From Liopterus haemorrhoidalis (lineage: Eukaryota; Arthropoda; Insecta; Coleoptera; Dytiscidae): a DNA stretch of 64,000 nt. The stretch is from contig OZ020622.1 of assembly GCA_963971575.1 (NCBI GenBank), positions 9,462,279 through 9,526,278 on the forward strand. The letters are read 5' to 3'. Every line of letters begins with the position of its first letter. The stretch's first letter is position 1. The notes below the pieces were generated by a model. It was not told the origin of the DNA, did no database searches, and worked only from the letters and a program-made list of their open reading frames with translations. Positions 1-10,475 of this stretch are shown one piece after another. The position numbers and the translations under genes are program-made.

Positions 1-192
1 GCCCTTTTGTCAAAAGAAAGTTATAACAAATTTAAAGTCTTTTAAATATATGCATGCGATTCGGAGGGTCCCAAAGGGCTCAAACGGTCATGTGATCTTG
101 TAATAAAAAAATATGATTTTCCGCGTTTTCATACAGCATGCCTATAATTAAAAGACTTTAAATTTGTTATAACTTTCTTTTGACAAAAGGGC
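1..192. repeat. Small palindromic repeat (43-bp inverted arms)
   Basis: Positions 1-43 and 150-192 are an essentially perfect inverted repeat beginning GCCCTTTTGTCAAAAGAAAG. The spacer (44-149) recurs in the same orientation at about 1631-1720, with the motif AAGGGCTCAAACGGTCAT shared. The left edge of the window may cut the unit. This looks like a miniature foldback element or the terminal module of the larger element that follows. Confidence 0.8.
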
Positions 193-1737
193 AAGCAATA
201 TTAAATCAGAGAAAAACACAAAAATTTTGTGCAAGTGGAAATGCAATTTTCCCTATGACCGGAAAGCGTGCAGGGGTTTAGTACCATTCCTTTTTTGTTG
301 TCACAGGGTAAATATTCTCTCCTCCAAAAGGCATGCTGTATGAAATCGGAGACCAAAAATGTCATGAGCTCCCGGTCTAAAAGAAATAGTTCTTTGATAA
401 ATCCGTCGGTGTAAAATTAATTTCGTTTAACAATCTCGCCGTTAAAATATCACTTAAAGAGTCAAATTTGACAAGCGTAGCATTTCAATTCATCGAGTAC
501 CATTTGTCGGGAAAAAATTACACCGCGTCGATAACAAGACGTAGATACGATGGTATTGTATTCAGTGACTACAAACATTTTTTGTCTTGAAACTGGAGTG
601 ATGTGTTCATTGTGTTTGACAGCCGGCGTACTGAGCATTGTAACTTAATTCGTTACGTAGAAAACAGTTGCTTATACTGGGTGGCCTTACGAATACTCTA
701 GACATTGACAACTCTTTATATTGCTCGCGCTACTAAAGACCATTGTCTTTTCAAAATGGCCGCCGTCTGTCCTATATTCACCCTAGTTTATTGGTGTCTT
801 GTTACTTTCAATAGACACCGCTTAGTTCGATTCTAAATAACGTATAAATATCACTGCGTTCTGCTTGGCGGACTCCTGGTTACAAGTGTTTCTCTGGATT
901 TAAACGCGAAGTGGAAACTCACTTGTTGCATGTAGAGCCTGTTGATTGCTACACTATTCAACAAAAACTTTTCCCATATTGAGCTCCCGTGGTAAGAAGG
1001 TTAAAGTTGACAACGGGTTGACACGGTTAAGTCTGAGACATGGGTCTAATTCCTGTTGATTTCCATATTGTAATATAGGACCATACACGTAGAATCCTTT
1101 TGGGTTGAATATAGTAGCGGCTGGTTGGTAAAGTATTTGGGGGGACACCTTTTGATCAATATATTACCAGCCTACGGCCCGAGGGCCGAATCTGGCTCAA
1201 CAATAAGTTTCAAACGGCTGGCATGAAATTTTTACCCCTTGTTTTTTTTTTTAGAATCACCCTCCCCCCTTCCTCAAAATATTTTCGGAAAATCTCCACT
1301 CATCCTGTCCTTAATTGATTTTCAAAATATCTTCCCCACGTTCTAAAATGTGATTTTTAAATATCTGGTCCCCAATCTAATTCAATCTGGCCTGTGAAAC
1401 ATATAGACCGGGACATGACAGTTTATGGTGTCCGATTTCATACAGCAATCCTTTCGGAGGAGAGAATATTTACCTTGTGACAACAAAGAAAGGAGGGTAC
1501 TAAACCCCTGCACGCTTTCCAGTTATATAGAAAATTGCATTTCCACTTGCACAAAATTTTGTGTTTTTCTCTGATTTAATAATGCTTGCGCTTTTATCAA
1601 AAGAAAGTTAAAACAAATTAAAAGTCTTAAGAATTATAGGGTCCCTAAGGGCTCAAACGGTCATATGACCCTGTAATAAAAAAAATATGATTTTTTGCGT
1701 TTTCATCCAGCATGCCGATGAAAAGAATTAAAGTTTG
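150..1737. mobile_element. Long-inverted-repeat (foldback-like) element
   Basis: The segment from 150 to about 350 is repeated in inverse orientation at about 1427-1610 with roughly 90% identity by eye; the shared stretch includes AAGCGTGCAGGGGTTTAGTA. Outside the right arm, 1592-1720 repeats the module seen at 1-149 in direct orientation. The interior (about 400-1420) has no convincing ORF. At 1167-1200 there is a GC-rich patch (CTACGGCCCGAGGGCCGAAT) of the kind seen at hAT ends, possibly an old insertion. No transposase is visible, so this would be a non-autonomous DNA element of unassigned superfamily. Confidence 0.65.
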
Positions 1738-1767
1738 TGTCATAGAACCCCTATAAAAAAATTGGCA

Positions 1768-1857
1768 TGGTGCCCAAAGGTGGAAAATTTGGAAAAAAAG
1801 TTTGGGTGATTAAAATTTTCACAAAACTTTTTCGAAAATTTCCACCTTTGGGCCAAG
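1768..1857. repeat. Hairpin inverted repeat
   Basis: CCCAAAGGTGGAAAATTT near 1770 is matched by its reverse complement near 1832-1850, giving a ~90-bp hairpin with about 35-bp arms. It may be a relic miniature element. Nothing coding is seen in it. Confidence 0.6.
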
Positions 1858-2217
1858 GAGGGCGTAAACTGGAAGAAATAGCCACCTTCATTTCAGTGCC
1901 TAATACTGACAGGAAATAGCCCGAAGAAAGAGAGAAAATTAATTATTTGATAAACTTCTATAAAGAAGATATTCAAACTATCGATAATGAGCGTGGGATG
2001 AGTGAATACAAATTATGGTTTTCTAAACATATTGCTCAATAGCTTTACCTACAACTGGACGCTTTACAGGATTGTAACAAAAATATGTATCATTATATAT
2101 ATATAAACTTTTAAAAATATTTGTCACCATTCCTGCATCAACAGCTTTTCCAGAACGATCGTTTTCTACCTTAAAACAACTGAAAAAATAATAAATGTCT
2201 ACATGTTAGTTTATTTG

Positions 2218-2269
2218 TATTTTTGATTCGGCCCTCCCCAGGACAAAATCCTGGCTGCGCCACTGTCCT
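2218..2269 (-). mobile_element. hAT-type terminus fragment
   Basis: Read on the minus strand, the segment starts CAGTGGCGCAGCCAGGATTT at 2269, the kind of terminus common in insect hAT elements. No matching opposite end or 8-bp duplication was found nearby, so it is a fragment. The stretch 1860-2217 has no recognisable feature. Confidence 0.4.
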
Positions 2270-2439
2270 ACAGTAACTACTTTGATAACAGTTGTTGAAA
2301 GCTCTTCAAGCCAAAAGGATTGATAGGCCGTGCTTTCCTAGTTTCTGCGCATACTGAATGCCGGGATCAAGCCAGCTTTTGCCCTTTTGCTCTACGCGAG
2401 GTTTTTATCCTTGCTGAGCTGGCCTTAAGCCGTTGATCC

Positions 2440-3126
2440 AAGATGTTTTGGACATAGAAGTAACTTTGATGATTTTCTCTATTATGAAGTATGAGTTCTT
2501 ACGTAGAACTACGGCATCGCAAACCGCGCGAAACATTAATAGTGTATTTGGCTCTAGTGTTACAACGCAGCAGATAATATCAAATTGGTTTTCCAAATTT
2601 TGTACAGATAAATTAAAAACAAAAAAAAAAACAAAAACTGGCTCATCGATCACAGCAGAAATATACTGCAACCAGCTGGACGAAATGATGCAAAAACTTA
2701 AAGAAAAACCGTCTAGATTGGTCAACAGATCGACTCCTATCTTATTGCATGATACCGCTAGACCACACACTGCACAAATGACTGTGGCAAAACTACAGGA
2801 ATTGGTGTTGGAACTTCTTCATTATCCTCCATACTCACCAGACTTAGCTCCCATTGACTACCACTTCTTCCGCAATTTGGACAACTTTTTAATAGGATAA
2901 TAGTTTAATTCCGACAATCCTGTAAAACTGGCCTTCTAGGAATTCATTGACTTTCGTCCGCCAGGGTTTTATACCACCGGCCTGATCAACCTGCCGCTTA
3001 AATGGCAAAAGTGTAAAGACAATATGGGTGCATAGTTTGATGAATGAAATAATTCATTATATTTGTAAGTTATCAACCAATTTTGCCTTTTTTTTCTACA
3101 AATTTCATCCTTGACGACCTAATATT
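2440..3126 (+). pseudogene. mariner transposase remnant, 'AGGTCGTCAAGGA' family, copy 1
   Basis: The 155-codon reading frame at 2433-2900 joins two parts of a mariner transposase. The N-terminal helix-turn-helix is recognisable (TASQTARNINSVFG...NWFSKF). It is followed after a deletion by the C-terminal catalytic part with HDTARPHTAQ (second Asp) and YSPDLAPIDYHFF (third Asp). The region with the first catalytic Asp is missing, so the protein cannot be active. The 3' terminal inverted repeat is at 3099-3126 and reads TATTAGGTCGTCAAGGATGA on the minus strand. The 5' end is truncated. A second, inverted copy at 30181-31283 confirms the family and the terminal repeat. Confidence 0.85.
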
Positions 3127-3542
3127 TAGAACAATATCTTATTTAAATATTGCTAACATTGACCTCTACCAAATTGAATGTGCGAGTAAATGTAGTAATG
3201 AATGAACGTAGTGATCTTTGATCCCTTGGTATCAATCACGACGGTAGCTCTTGTAATAGGTCTACACTTATCTTAATTGCATGGCCGCAGCTGTTAGCAC
3301 TACCCGTAGAGCGCCACGAACATTCCTTTCATTACACACTGACGCGTCGGGCTTAATTAGTAATTACTCTCTTACATGCCTCCCTTCTCTCCTCTCTCAT
3401 CAAAGAATCTATGATAAGTCGTCTTCTCACCATGGAGCAATGCAAACATCTTATCTGATTTCTTTGAAAAATTAATCCAGGTGACAAGATGTTGAGTAAA
3501 GAAACTTTAAACTCGATTCTAAAATCACTCTTAAATAATGTA
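3127..3542. other. Unassigned intergenic stretch
   Basis: A 64-codon open frame at 3281-3475 has no recognisable domain and looks incidental. No repeat was recognised here. Confidence 0.3.
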
Positions 3543-3634
3543 TACGAGGGTTATCTTTTATGTTTTTACAAACGACCACTAGATGGCAATATTGAAATGT
3601 GTCATTACTATATTCGTAAAATTTGACATTTGGG
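3543..3634 (+). mobile_element. mariner left end only, 'TACGAGGGTTAYC' family
   Basis: This ~92-bp segment (starting TACGAGGGTTATCTTTTATG) is almost identical to the first ~90 bp of the mariner at 37943-38925. It breaks off just before the transposase and is followed within 15 bp by an R1 repeat fragment. It is a 5' end left behind by truncation. Confidence 0.75.
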
Positions 3635-3647
3635 AAATTCAGGAAAA

Positions 3648-4085
3648 AATTCCTGTTGTACTATTGAGATTCACACCAATGTACATTACTAAGATTTTTT
3701 TCAGATTTTTAGTTTAAACCATCTGGGCTACAGGGTGTGGGACAAAATTTTTCTTGGACAATTTTGGCAAAAAAGACATAAAAATAATTTAATTTGCAAA
3801 AATAAAATTTTGATCGTTTACTCAGAATTTTTAAAAAATATTTTTTTTTTCGATAAGCACATATTTGTTTATATTTTTAGGGGGATATGTTTTTTAGATG
3901 TTTTAGTATTTTTCCTATTTGCGGGTCGAAGAGTTGTATAAGCATGCCAAATTTCAACTCTCTAGGTTTAGCCGTTTGGCTACAATTTTTACAGACAGAC
4001 AGACAGACAGACAGACAGAGAGACAGACAGACGACAAAATGACGGTGTAAGGGTTTTTTGGTCATACCTACAAAACCCTAAAAAA
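3648..4085 (-). mobile_element. R1 repeat, (CAGA)n half only
   Basis: The segment matches the outer half of R1. It runs from the ATTCCTGTTGTACTATT motif through a conserved AT-rich block and (CAGA)n at about 3995-4032 to the terminal AAACCCTA at about 4078. The tRNA-like module and the other half are absent. Strand follows the tRNA-like sense defined in full copies. Confidence 0.8.
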
Positions 4086-4165
4086 GTATAGAAATAAAAG
4101 AATTATTTTCTTATTACAATCTATTTTCTTATGATTTAGCTATTAAGTCAATAATAAGGAAGATA

Positions 4166-4688
4166 CAGTGGATGGCCAAATTATTAGGGACAGTACAGAT
4201 TTTTTGTAATTTTCAAATGAATTTAATGAGGAAATAAGTGGCTTTGGGACTCTTTTTTGGTATTTATTTTTATTCATTAGAGTGCTTTATTTAGAATATA
4301 AAACGACATAATTATTACTTATTCATAATCATTTATTTTTGTATAAAAAGTGTTAATTTAACAAATTAAGTAAAATCTTAATATTTTGTAATGCCACCAT
4401 TTGCTGCGATTGCGGCTTCCAGGCGTTTGGGCATGCTTTCTATGCAGACTTTTGCGTTGTGTCGGAGATTGGGGTTGTGATGCCACTCTCTGATAAGGGT
4501 TTCTATAAATAGCCGCTTGGTGGTGATGATTTCTTTGGCGATCTACCGCTTTTTAAAATAATAATGATACCAGCAACGAGAATATAGAAGAAAAATGATT
4601 TAAAAACAATTTATTTTCTCACAAAATGCATTTAAACTTGAAAATTACAAGAAAACTGTACTGTCCCTAATAATTTGGCCATCCACTG
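4166..4688 (-). mobile_element. Tc1-type element, internally deleted, with TA duplication
   Basis: The terminal inverted repeats start CAGTGGATGGCCAAATTATT at both ends and extend about 33 bp. TA dinucleotides flank the element at 4164-4165 and 4689-4690. At 523 bp it is far shorter than an autonomous Tc1 (about 1.6 kb), because only the C-terminal end of the transposase remains inside. Confidence 0.9.
4378..4545 (-). pseudogene. Tc1 transposase C-terminal remnant
   Basis: The minus strand encodes REWHHNPNLRHNAK, then SMPKRLEAAIAANGGITKY and a stop. This is the standard C-terminal signature of Tc1 transposases (SMPxRLxAxIxAxGGxTKY). It keeps the natural stop codon and lacks the whole DDE catalytic core. 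Confidence 0.85.
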
Positions 4689-4690
4689 TA

Positions 4691-5461
4691 TATGTAGTTT
4701 TTAGTTTTAGGGTGCCGTAGCTCCCTAAATATTCATTTAATAAAAAAATCCATCGAATAAAAAAAAGATTTGTTTTATTAGTCATAACATTAATAGAAAG
4801 TACCGACACATGTATTTTAAATCAGCCAAAAAATTCCGAGGGAAACCGTTGTCAGATGGCAGCACAGTATGTGACGTCACACTAATATGGTCTATTGACG
4901 GCTAACTATTAGTCACCAATCATATTTCCTTCGATCACAGCGCCGCTATCGGTAACGTCACTTCTCAGCACTTTTATTTTGGAAAGATCAACCCTTACGT
5001 ATGTATGTAGACATGTCTAAGACTGTTTTATAATTATATGAATCCTAAACTTACGGGACAATGTCTAAAATATTTATGAAGGTCTCATCGGCGTCTCAAA
5101 CTGTAATCAAGTACTTAATAATCACCTTCCCGCATAGTGAGCACATATACCTGGCCAGGTCTGGTCTGGTCGGGCTATTGTTCCACGTGTGATCATACCT
5201 CTAGTTTGCATGGTCCCGTGCTTTACTCCAGTGCGATTGTTTCAAAGCCGAAGAATGGAATATAAATTAACTAAGAACAAAGTCGTGACCATTTACCTAT
5301 CTTTGTAATTGTTTAAAGGGGAAGAAAAATTGACCGTTACAAATTGAAAATAATTTTTATAGTGTTTGTGGCTCATAGCCGATAAAGAAATAGCGAAAAC
5401 ATTGTTTTAATGTCTCCTTTAATTAGCTTTTATTCGTCTTTTCCCGGACTCACATACCTGC
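4691..5461. other. Unassigned stretch with one dispersed repeat
   Basis: About 4694-4790 resembles the units at 62745-63010 (shared TTTTAGTTTTAGGGTG... and CCTAAATATTCATTTAA). The remainder, including GC-richer 4850-5250, shows no ORF or repeat I recognise. Confidence 0.35.
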
Positions 5462-6327
5462 GAGGTGTGTACATTAACTGGACTGGATTATTTTAATTTT
5501 TTTATTCGAATAGAATTACAATTCAATATTGTCTCCCTCAAAATAACTTCCTTAGGAAGCCACACAGCGCTGGAGACGGTTCTTTCAATCCTCATAGCAG
5601 TGCTGGAACTCGGATGCTGGAATAGCTTTCAGCTGGTCGATTACGGACGTTTGAATGTTTTCGAGTGTCCCAAAATGACGTCCCTTGAGGTGATTTTTAA
5701 ATCTTGGGATGAGGAAAAAGTCACAAGTACTCAAGTCAGGCGAATAAGGAGGCTGAGAAGTCACAGGAATGTGTCTACTGGCCAAAAACTCGTTTATTGA
5801 AATTGCTGTGTGACAAGGCGCATTTTCATCCTGAATTCATAGGTCCAAATCTGATTGGTAGTGTGAGTCAAATTCAACTCTTCCCCGATTATTCTGACAG
5901 TCAACCGACGATCTGAACACACAAGATCCAGGATTCGGTCGACATTTTCATCGGTTCTTCAAGATGAAGGCCTTCCGCTGCGTGATTCATCTTCAATCAA
6001 CTCTCTTCCTTCTGAAAATGCCTTAAACCACAAAAAATCCTGAGGCCTGCTAAAGTTTTGCAAAAGTTTCCGTTGCACTGTGCCCAAGTCTGAAGCGAAA
6101 CCTGATAGCACACCGTTGCTCGAAATGAATGTCACTAATTTTTATAAGGCACTAGAAAAAACTGTTTCTCGAAAAAAATCGCTACGGACAACAAAATTAC
6201 TCTAGCGAGTTCAAACTCGTACTGAGGCGTATCAAATGTTCACTTGCTGCCCCTCCAAGTCCCGCGTCCCAAATGTTGTTAAATCAAACGCTATGTTGCC
6301 AGTCCGGTTACTTAATTTACACACCCC
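5462..6327 (-). pseudogene. mariner remnant, 'GGTGTGTAAATTAA' family, copy A
   Basis: The minus strand holds both ends of a mariner transposase with the middle deleted. The N-terminal part (about 6130-5880) reads FRFRLGHSATETFAKL..., and the C-terminal part (5785-5585) contains QPPYSPDLSTCDFFLIPRFK and LKAIPASEFQHCYED. A final SYFEGDNIEL-like tail lies just before the left end. Frameshifts and stops interrupt it. Related terminal repeats (GGTGTGTAMATTAA) mark both edges. Copies B (17440-17832) and C (48150-49072) belong to the same family. Confidence 0.8.
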
Positions 6328-6369
6328 GTTTCACCTTTCGAAGTAGTTTATAGTGCTCAACAAAACAGT

Positions 6370-6440
6370 AACTCTTCTTTGATTAAGTGACACCCACAAG
6401 GAGACACCCATGTGGGTCGCGACTCACCGGTTGGGAACCG
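6370..6440 (-). mobile_element. hAT-type terminus fragment
   Basis: The sequence GTGGGTCGCGACTCACCGGT followed by TGGGAACCGCTG is typical of hAT ends (read from 6432 on the minus strand: CAGCGGTTCCCAACC). No partner end was found. Confidence 0.4.
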
Positions 6441-7279
6441 CTGCACTAGAGGGATACTTTTACCTTAAGTTACCAATTTGCGTCAAATTGGCGGTTGACC
6501 TGATCTTGAGATACTCAGTTATTTGGTCTTCTCTTCAATAATAAGTCCAAAAAGTTGTTTATGTGTATTGGAAAGAATAATAGATGCAGAAGGAAAGAAT
6601 TCGTTCTCATTACATATGCAAATTATCAACACAGTTGCTAAAAGTAAAAACGTAAACTGTTACGTGTACTCATTAAAGAAAATAAGAGAACATAAGTTTA
6701 ACATAAACAACACACACCATTACGTGCTCTAATGAATGTTATGTTAGAATCACACATTTTACACACCACTGCGCAAACTCAGGCACATTTCATTCATCTT
6801 ACCATTATAAATCATGTTATCGACTTGCTTATATGTTTAGAAAATTCTTGTAATTTATCTTTTACACAAATACAGCTTTCACCGTTCCTGGCGCCAATGT
6901 ATATCTCTTAACTATTTTATTTAAACATTTTATTTTACTAAATATACACGTGACTATTTTGTCTGTTATTTTATAAAGTTGTCTTAAGTCCATTCTTCAT
7001 TATACTTTTTTCAATACTTTTTTCAATACTATCCAACTCTGACGTTATTTCAACTTTTGATACTACAGAATATAGTGGGGGAAAAAAATAAGAGACAGTG
7101 ATATATTTTATAGCTTCCATCTCTTATTATTTTTCATTGCCAACTTAAAAATTTTTAGGTTCAGATGGCAGACAACATTTTGGTTATAGTAAACCAATTT
7201 ATAAATATTGTTTAATTGTGCTAAGTTTATATTTAATTATATGATCTAAATAAACTTCTTATCAACTTAATAAACTACT
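6441..7279. other. Unassigned AT-rich stretch
   Basis: A 69-codon open frame at 6523-6732 has low-complexity composition and no recognisable domain. I see no element ends here. Confidence 0.3.
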
Positions 7280-7392
7280 ATATTCAACCTATTTTTACCA
7301 AAAGTTGATTAACTCGTGCCATTGATGTCAAAAGCTTAAATATGAAGTTTCATAAAAATCCTTTTAGCCGAATTAGCTCTGCACGTGACACA

Positions 7393-7436
7393 GATCGACA
7401 GACAGACAGACAGACGGACGGACGGACGGAAGGACG

Positions 7437-7476
<40 letters not shown>

Positions 7477-7490
7477 GGCAGACAGACATC
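7393..7490. repeat. (GACA/GACG)n microsatellite
   Basis: About 98 bp of interrupted tetranucleotide repeat, belonging to the local R2 family and matched by (CTGT/CCGT)n at about 60995-61085. Confidence 0.9.
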
Positions 7491-7523
7491 ATGCTAAAAA
7501 TAGTCAAAATGTTATGTAAGAAC

Positions 7524-7833
7524 CAGGGCCGCCCCTAGCATTTGAGGGCTGGGGCAAAACTGGAATTGCGGAACCCCAAAACCGGATTTTCGGGGCCCCA
7601 TCTATATATATATTGAATAACGATATTTTCTTTAATATTATTCACTATTCACAAAATACACGTACTTATATTCAATGAAAAAATAATTTTTTTCTACTAA
7701 CTATTTATAAAACGTGGAATAATACTTTTAATGTATTTTATTATTTTATTACTTGACGGTCAAAGCGCGGGGCCCTTAAAGGCGGCAGACCTGGGGCAGG
7801 TGCCCCACTTGCCCCCGCCTAGGGGCGGCCCTG
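7524..7833. mobile_element. Non-autonomous hAT with 8-bp duplication
   Basis: The ends are inverted repeats, CAGGGCCGCCCCTAG and CTAGGGGCGGCCCTG. The flanking octamers are GTAAGAAC (7516-7523) and GTAGGGAC (7834-7841), six of eight identical. The uninterrupted relative at 60961 (minus strand TTATGTAGGGACC) shows the empty site, which confirms insertion into the retroelement tail. The element has no transposase. Confidence 0.88.
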
Positions 7834-7945
7834 GTAGGGACCTCAATTCGTGGAGATCCATCGAAATCTCGAAATGTCAAAATCGGTATGATCACAATAC
7901 CTCCCTTATATATGTTGGCGGTCGGTAATAAATAAATAAATACCT

Positions 7946-8514
7946 ACTTCAGTTGTCAGATTAGAGAGGGCGCCAAAATTCACTTTACAAACACTTCTCA
8001 AGTCTGCTTTAAAGAAGCCAAACTGCAAATTTACCGAAATTATTCGGCACGGACCTGTTCAGTTGGAAATAATTTTATAAAAGCGAACGGAGTGTAACAT
8101 GCAATGTGTAGTTATGCAGATCACCCAAGTCTGAGCTCCAGTTTCATCTGAATGATTGAGAATATGCTATTTATTACTTAATTACATCTGTCAGGTTTTT
8201 GTCGCGAGTATAAAATGGCTACTAGCGTGTTTACTTCATATAAATTAAAGCTCCAAGCGTCTGCTACCAAGACAAGCGATTTTGTCTACTTTGCACAAAT
8301 GTGTGCGTGCATTCTGTGATTGTGGGCTTGAATTTAATCATGACAGTTATTTTTAAAGATCGCTATTCGATTTAAAAGTTTGCTCAATTGGAATAAAATT
8401 TCTCAGGAACATCGATACATTTTAAAAAGAAAATCAAAAATTCTAAGGGTACTGTTCTAGTTCATATCAATGTGGAATATTGCAATTTTTGTCGGTTTTT
8501 GACGTTAAGCCTTT
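7946..8514. other. Unassigned AT-rich stretch
   Basis: No ORF, element end or tandem repeat was recognised. Confidence 0.3.
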
Positions 8515-8690
8515 TCTGTAACGTATATTAGGCATTCGAATTAAAATTCACAAAAAAATATTTTAACATAAAATTTGTTTTGGCATCCCAAATAATCATC
8601 ATGCACTTACTAAATACCTACGAAACCCTGAAATGAAAGAAAATTCACACTTCACATCAATTTTTTCATTTAGCTTAAAGCTAAACTTGA
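8515..8690 (+). mobile_element. R1 repeat, terminal fragment
   Basis: It matches the distal end of R1: TTAGGCATTCGAATTAAAAT, then GGCATCCCAAATAATCATCA, ATACCTACGAAACCCTGAAA and the terminal CTTCACATCAATTTTTT. Only this end is present. Confidence 0.8.
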
Positions 8691-8962
8691 AATATCTCCT
8701 TTATTATTAAATTTACATAAAAAACGTATAAGAGGAAACATTTTTTTTTCCTTCTTTAAAACAGTTTTTAACAAGAAGATTATTTAGAGGGCAAGGGGAG
8801 TGTTAGTTATAAGGTTAAAATATATCATTTATCATTTACTTAACAGGAAAAATGAATATGATAAAAGAAACTATTCCTGTCAGTTTAATGCAGATTTTAA
8901 TAAGATATACATATTTGGGGAGTAATAGGGAGAGCTACTAATAAATGAAGTATCTTATTTAT

Positions 8963-9861
8963 TAGAGAGATATTGCAAAGTGAAAAAAGCTGACTTTATT
9001 AAAAGAAACCTCTAGTAAAGTAACCTCTATTAAAATTTTTCATAATGTTTTAAAGAGTGTTATTGTAACGGTGCTCTTGCTTCATACTTTATTTTGACAA
9101 ATATGCCAAATTGATCGATCGAAATCGTAATGAATATAGAAGAACAGTTAGAAGTAGCTATTCTAGCGAATGCTAACCACCAAGAAATTGAACATGTTCT
9201 GCTCCTCAATTTCAGTTTCAGCTTTTTTCTTTTCAGCTGCCATTTTATTGTTTTAACATCTATTAATAGATCATGCAATTCTTGAAGCAGCTCTTTTTTT
9301 GTCAGAGTAAGGTTCTTCTACACCTGAACTATGTATTTTATTTTAATTAGAAATTAGCAACATAAAAATATTTCACACAAATATGTAGGTACATTTTTTG
9401 ATTCCTCATTTCTTTATGTTCCCACTTCTCCAATAGCATTTGTATGTGCTGCCTAATTGTTTTCCCAGAAAATTCTTTCTGAGTTAACTGCAGCAGACTA
9501 TTTTTAACTTCTTCCCATACGACACAACCATTCGCAAAAGGGTTTCGTGACACAATTTCTCGGAGAAGAATAACATAGTCCTCGTATTTAAATAAACGTT
9601 TTTTATCTTTAGCTTGCACCATTACTCACAAGAACTCACAAGAAAAGTCAACAAATTTTAATTTTGAGGTTGAATTGAGACCTGTCAAAATTAAGGCGCT
9701 TTAAATAAAAAATGCTTTGCAGTTATTTAAATTAAATATAAGTAGCCTGCATTTTATTTAAAGAAAGAAATTAAGGATATATCAACTGCGCATGCGCACA
9801 TGTCAAATAAAGGGAAACTTTATTAAAAGATCAGTAAAACAAAGGTTGCAATATCTCTCTA
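8963..9861 (-). mobile_element. hAT-like element carrying a Myb/SANT-like gene remnant
   Basis: The inverted ends read TAGAGAGATATTGCAA at 8963 and its complement at 9861. The flanks are identical octamers TTATTTAT (8955-8962 and 9862-9869). TAGAG ends and 8-bp duplications fit hAT; the duplication is low-complexity, which weakens it slightly. The cargo is not a hAT transposase but a Myb/SANT-like reading frame on the minus strand. The 899-bp length suggests a non-autonomous derivative. Confidence 0.65.
9115..9622 (-). pseudogene. Myb/SANT-like DNA-binding protein remnant
   Basis: The main frame (9622-9347, 91 codons) starts MVQAKDKKRLFKYEDYVILL. It carries the NPF...W..V pattern and RQHIQMLLEKWEHKE of the Myb/SANT-like proteins often linked to transposons. 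After a stop, another frame at about 9315-9115 continues with SGVEEPYSDKK and ELLQELHDLL, then a lysine- and glutamate-rich coiled-coil-like segment. That is the order expected of the family: Myb/SANT, then SGxEE..., then coiled coil. The break could be a short intron (a GTACCT...TTCAG segment lies between the parts), but I could not make the phases join, so a frameshifted relic is as likely. The domain should bind DNA; the target is unknown. Confidence 0.6.
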
Positions 9862-9869
9862 TTATTTAT

Positions 9870-10475
9870 TTAATATAAAAAATATATACAAAAGAGTGGT
9901 TTAGAATAAACCAAAAATGATTCATTTGTGATCTAATAAATATCCTGAAACTGAAATATCTCACTTATCATTTACGTTTACAGATATTACAAAACCGTAC
10001 GAGGTATGGGTACACCAGCTAGTAATATTATAAACATGTTATTATCGTGACTTAAGACTGATGCAAAATCAGCTGCATATGAAATCTCGCACGTCAGCAG
10101 CTACTAGCTGTACTACCAGTTGGAAGCAGCTCGTAAGAATCACTTCTACTTGAGGCTCGTATGTAGTAATCAGTCAGAGAGATCTAGACATGTATAACTT
10201 ACATAAAACCAGTACCATGCCAACTTTTAAATTTGTCAAACAGAATCTAAGTATTTGTGGCCAACCAAGGTTCTTTATTTCTGACACCAACACCAAACCA
10301 TTGTTCAACACTTCGTTTCTTTGTTTTATATTTTTGTTTTGTCTAATTCATTGTCAGGGGCGGAGGAATAAGGGATTTAATCGTTTATATCTTATTCCAA
10401 ATATGAAATCAGTATCATTACTAAAATTTAACATTTAATATGCTCTATTCAGAATGAAGAGAGAGCCAGTATCTA
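9870..10475. other. Unassigned stretch
   Basis: About 9994-10035 (CGTACGAGGTATGGGTACAC, then CAGCTAGTAATATTA) resembles the tail of a retroelement. The open frame at 10190-10438 has no recognisable domain. Confidence 0.3.

Larger units (their letters stand above)
7280..7945 (+). mobile_element. R2-type retroelement tail ('ggcggtcggtaataaa' family) split by a hAT
   Basis: About 7300-7523 plus 7842-7945 form one unit that also occurs in inverse orientation at 60877-61210. Shared motifs include ATGTCAAAAGCTTAAATATG, the (GACA/GACG)n tract, CATGCTAAAAATAGTCAAAA and CAAAATCGGTATGATCACAA. It ends in TAATAAATAAATAAATA, a tail typical of LINE- or SINE-type retroposons. A third tail fragment lies at 59536-59562. 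The unit is interrupted by the hAT at 7524-7833. 'R2' is only a local label, not the rDNA R2 element. Confidence 0.7.

Noticed and set aside
3995..4032. CRISPR-like short regular repeats (CAGA tracts and others)
   Set aside because: They are tetranucleotide microsatellites within eukaryotic repeats, without unique spacers.
5465..5800. 111-codon plus frame
   Set aside because: It is the antisense shadow of the mariner C-terminal coding segment on the minus strand.
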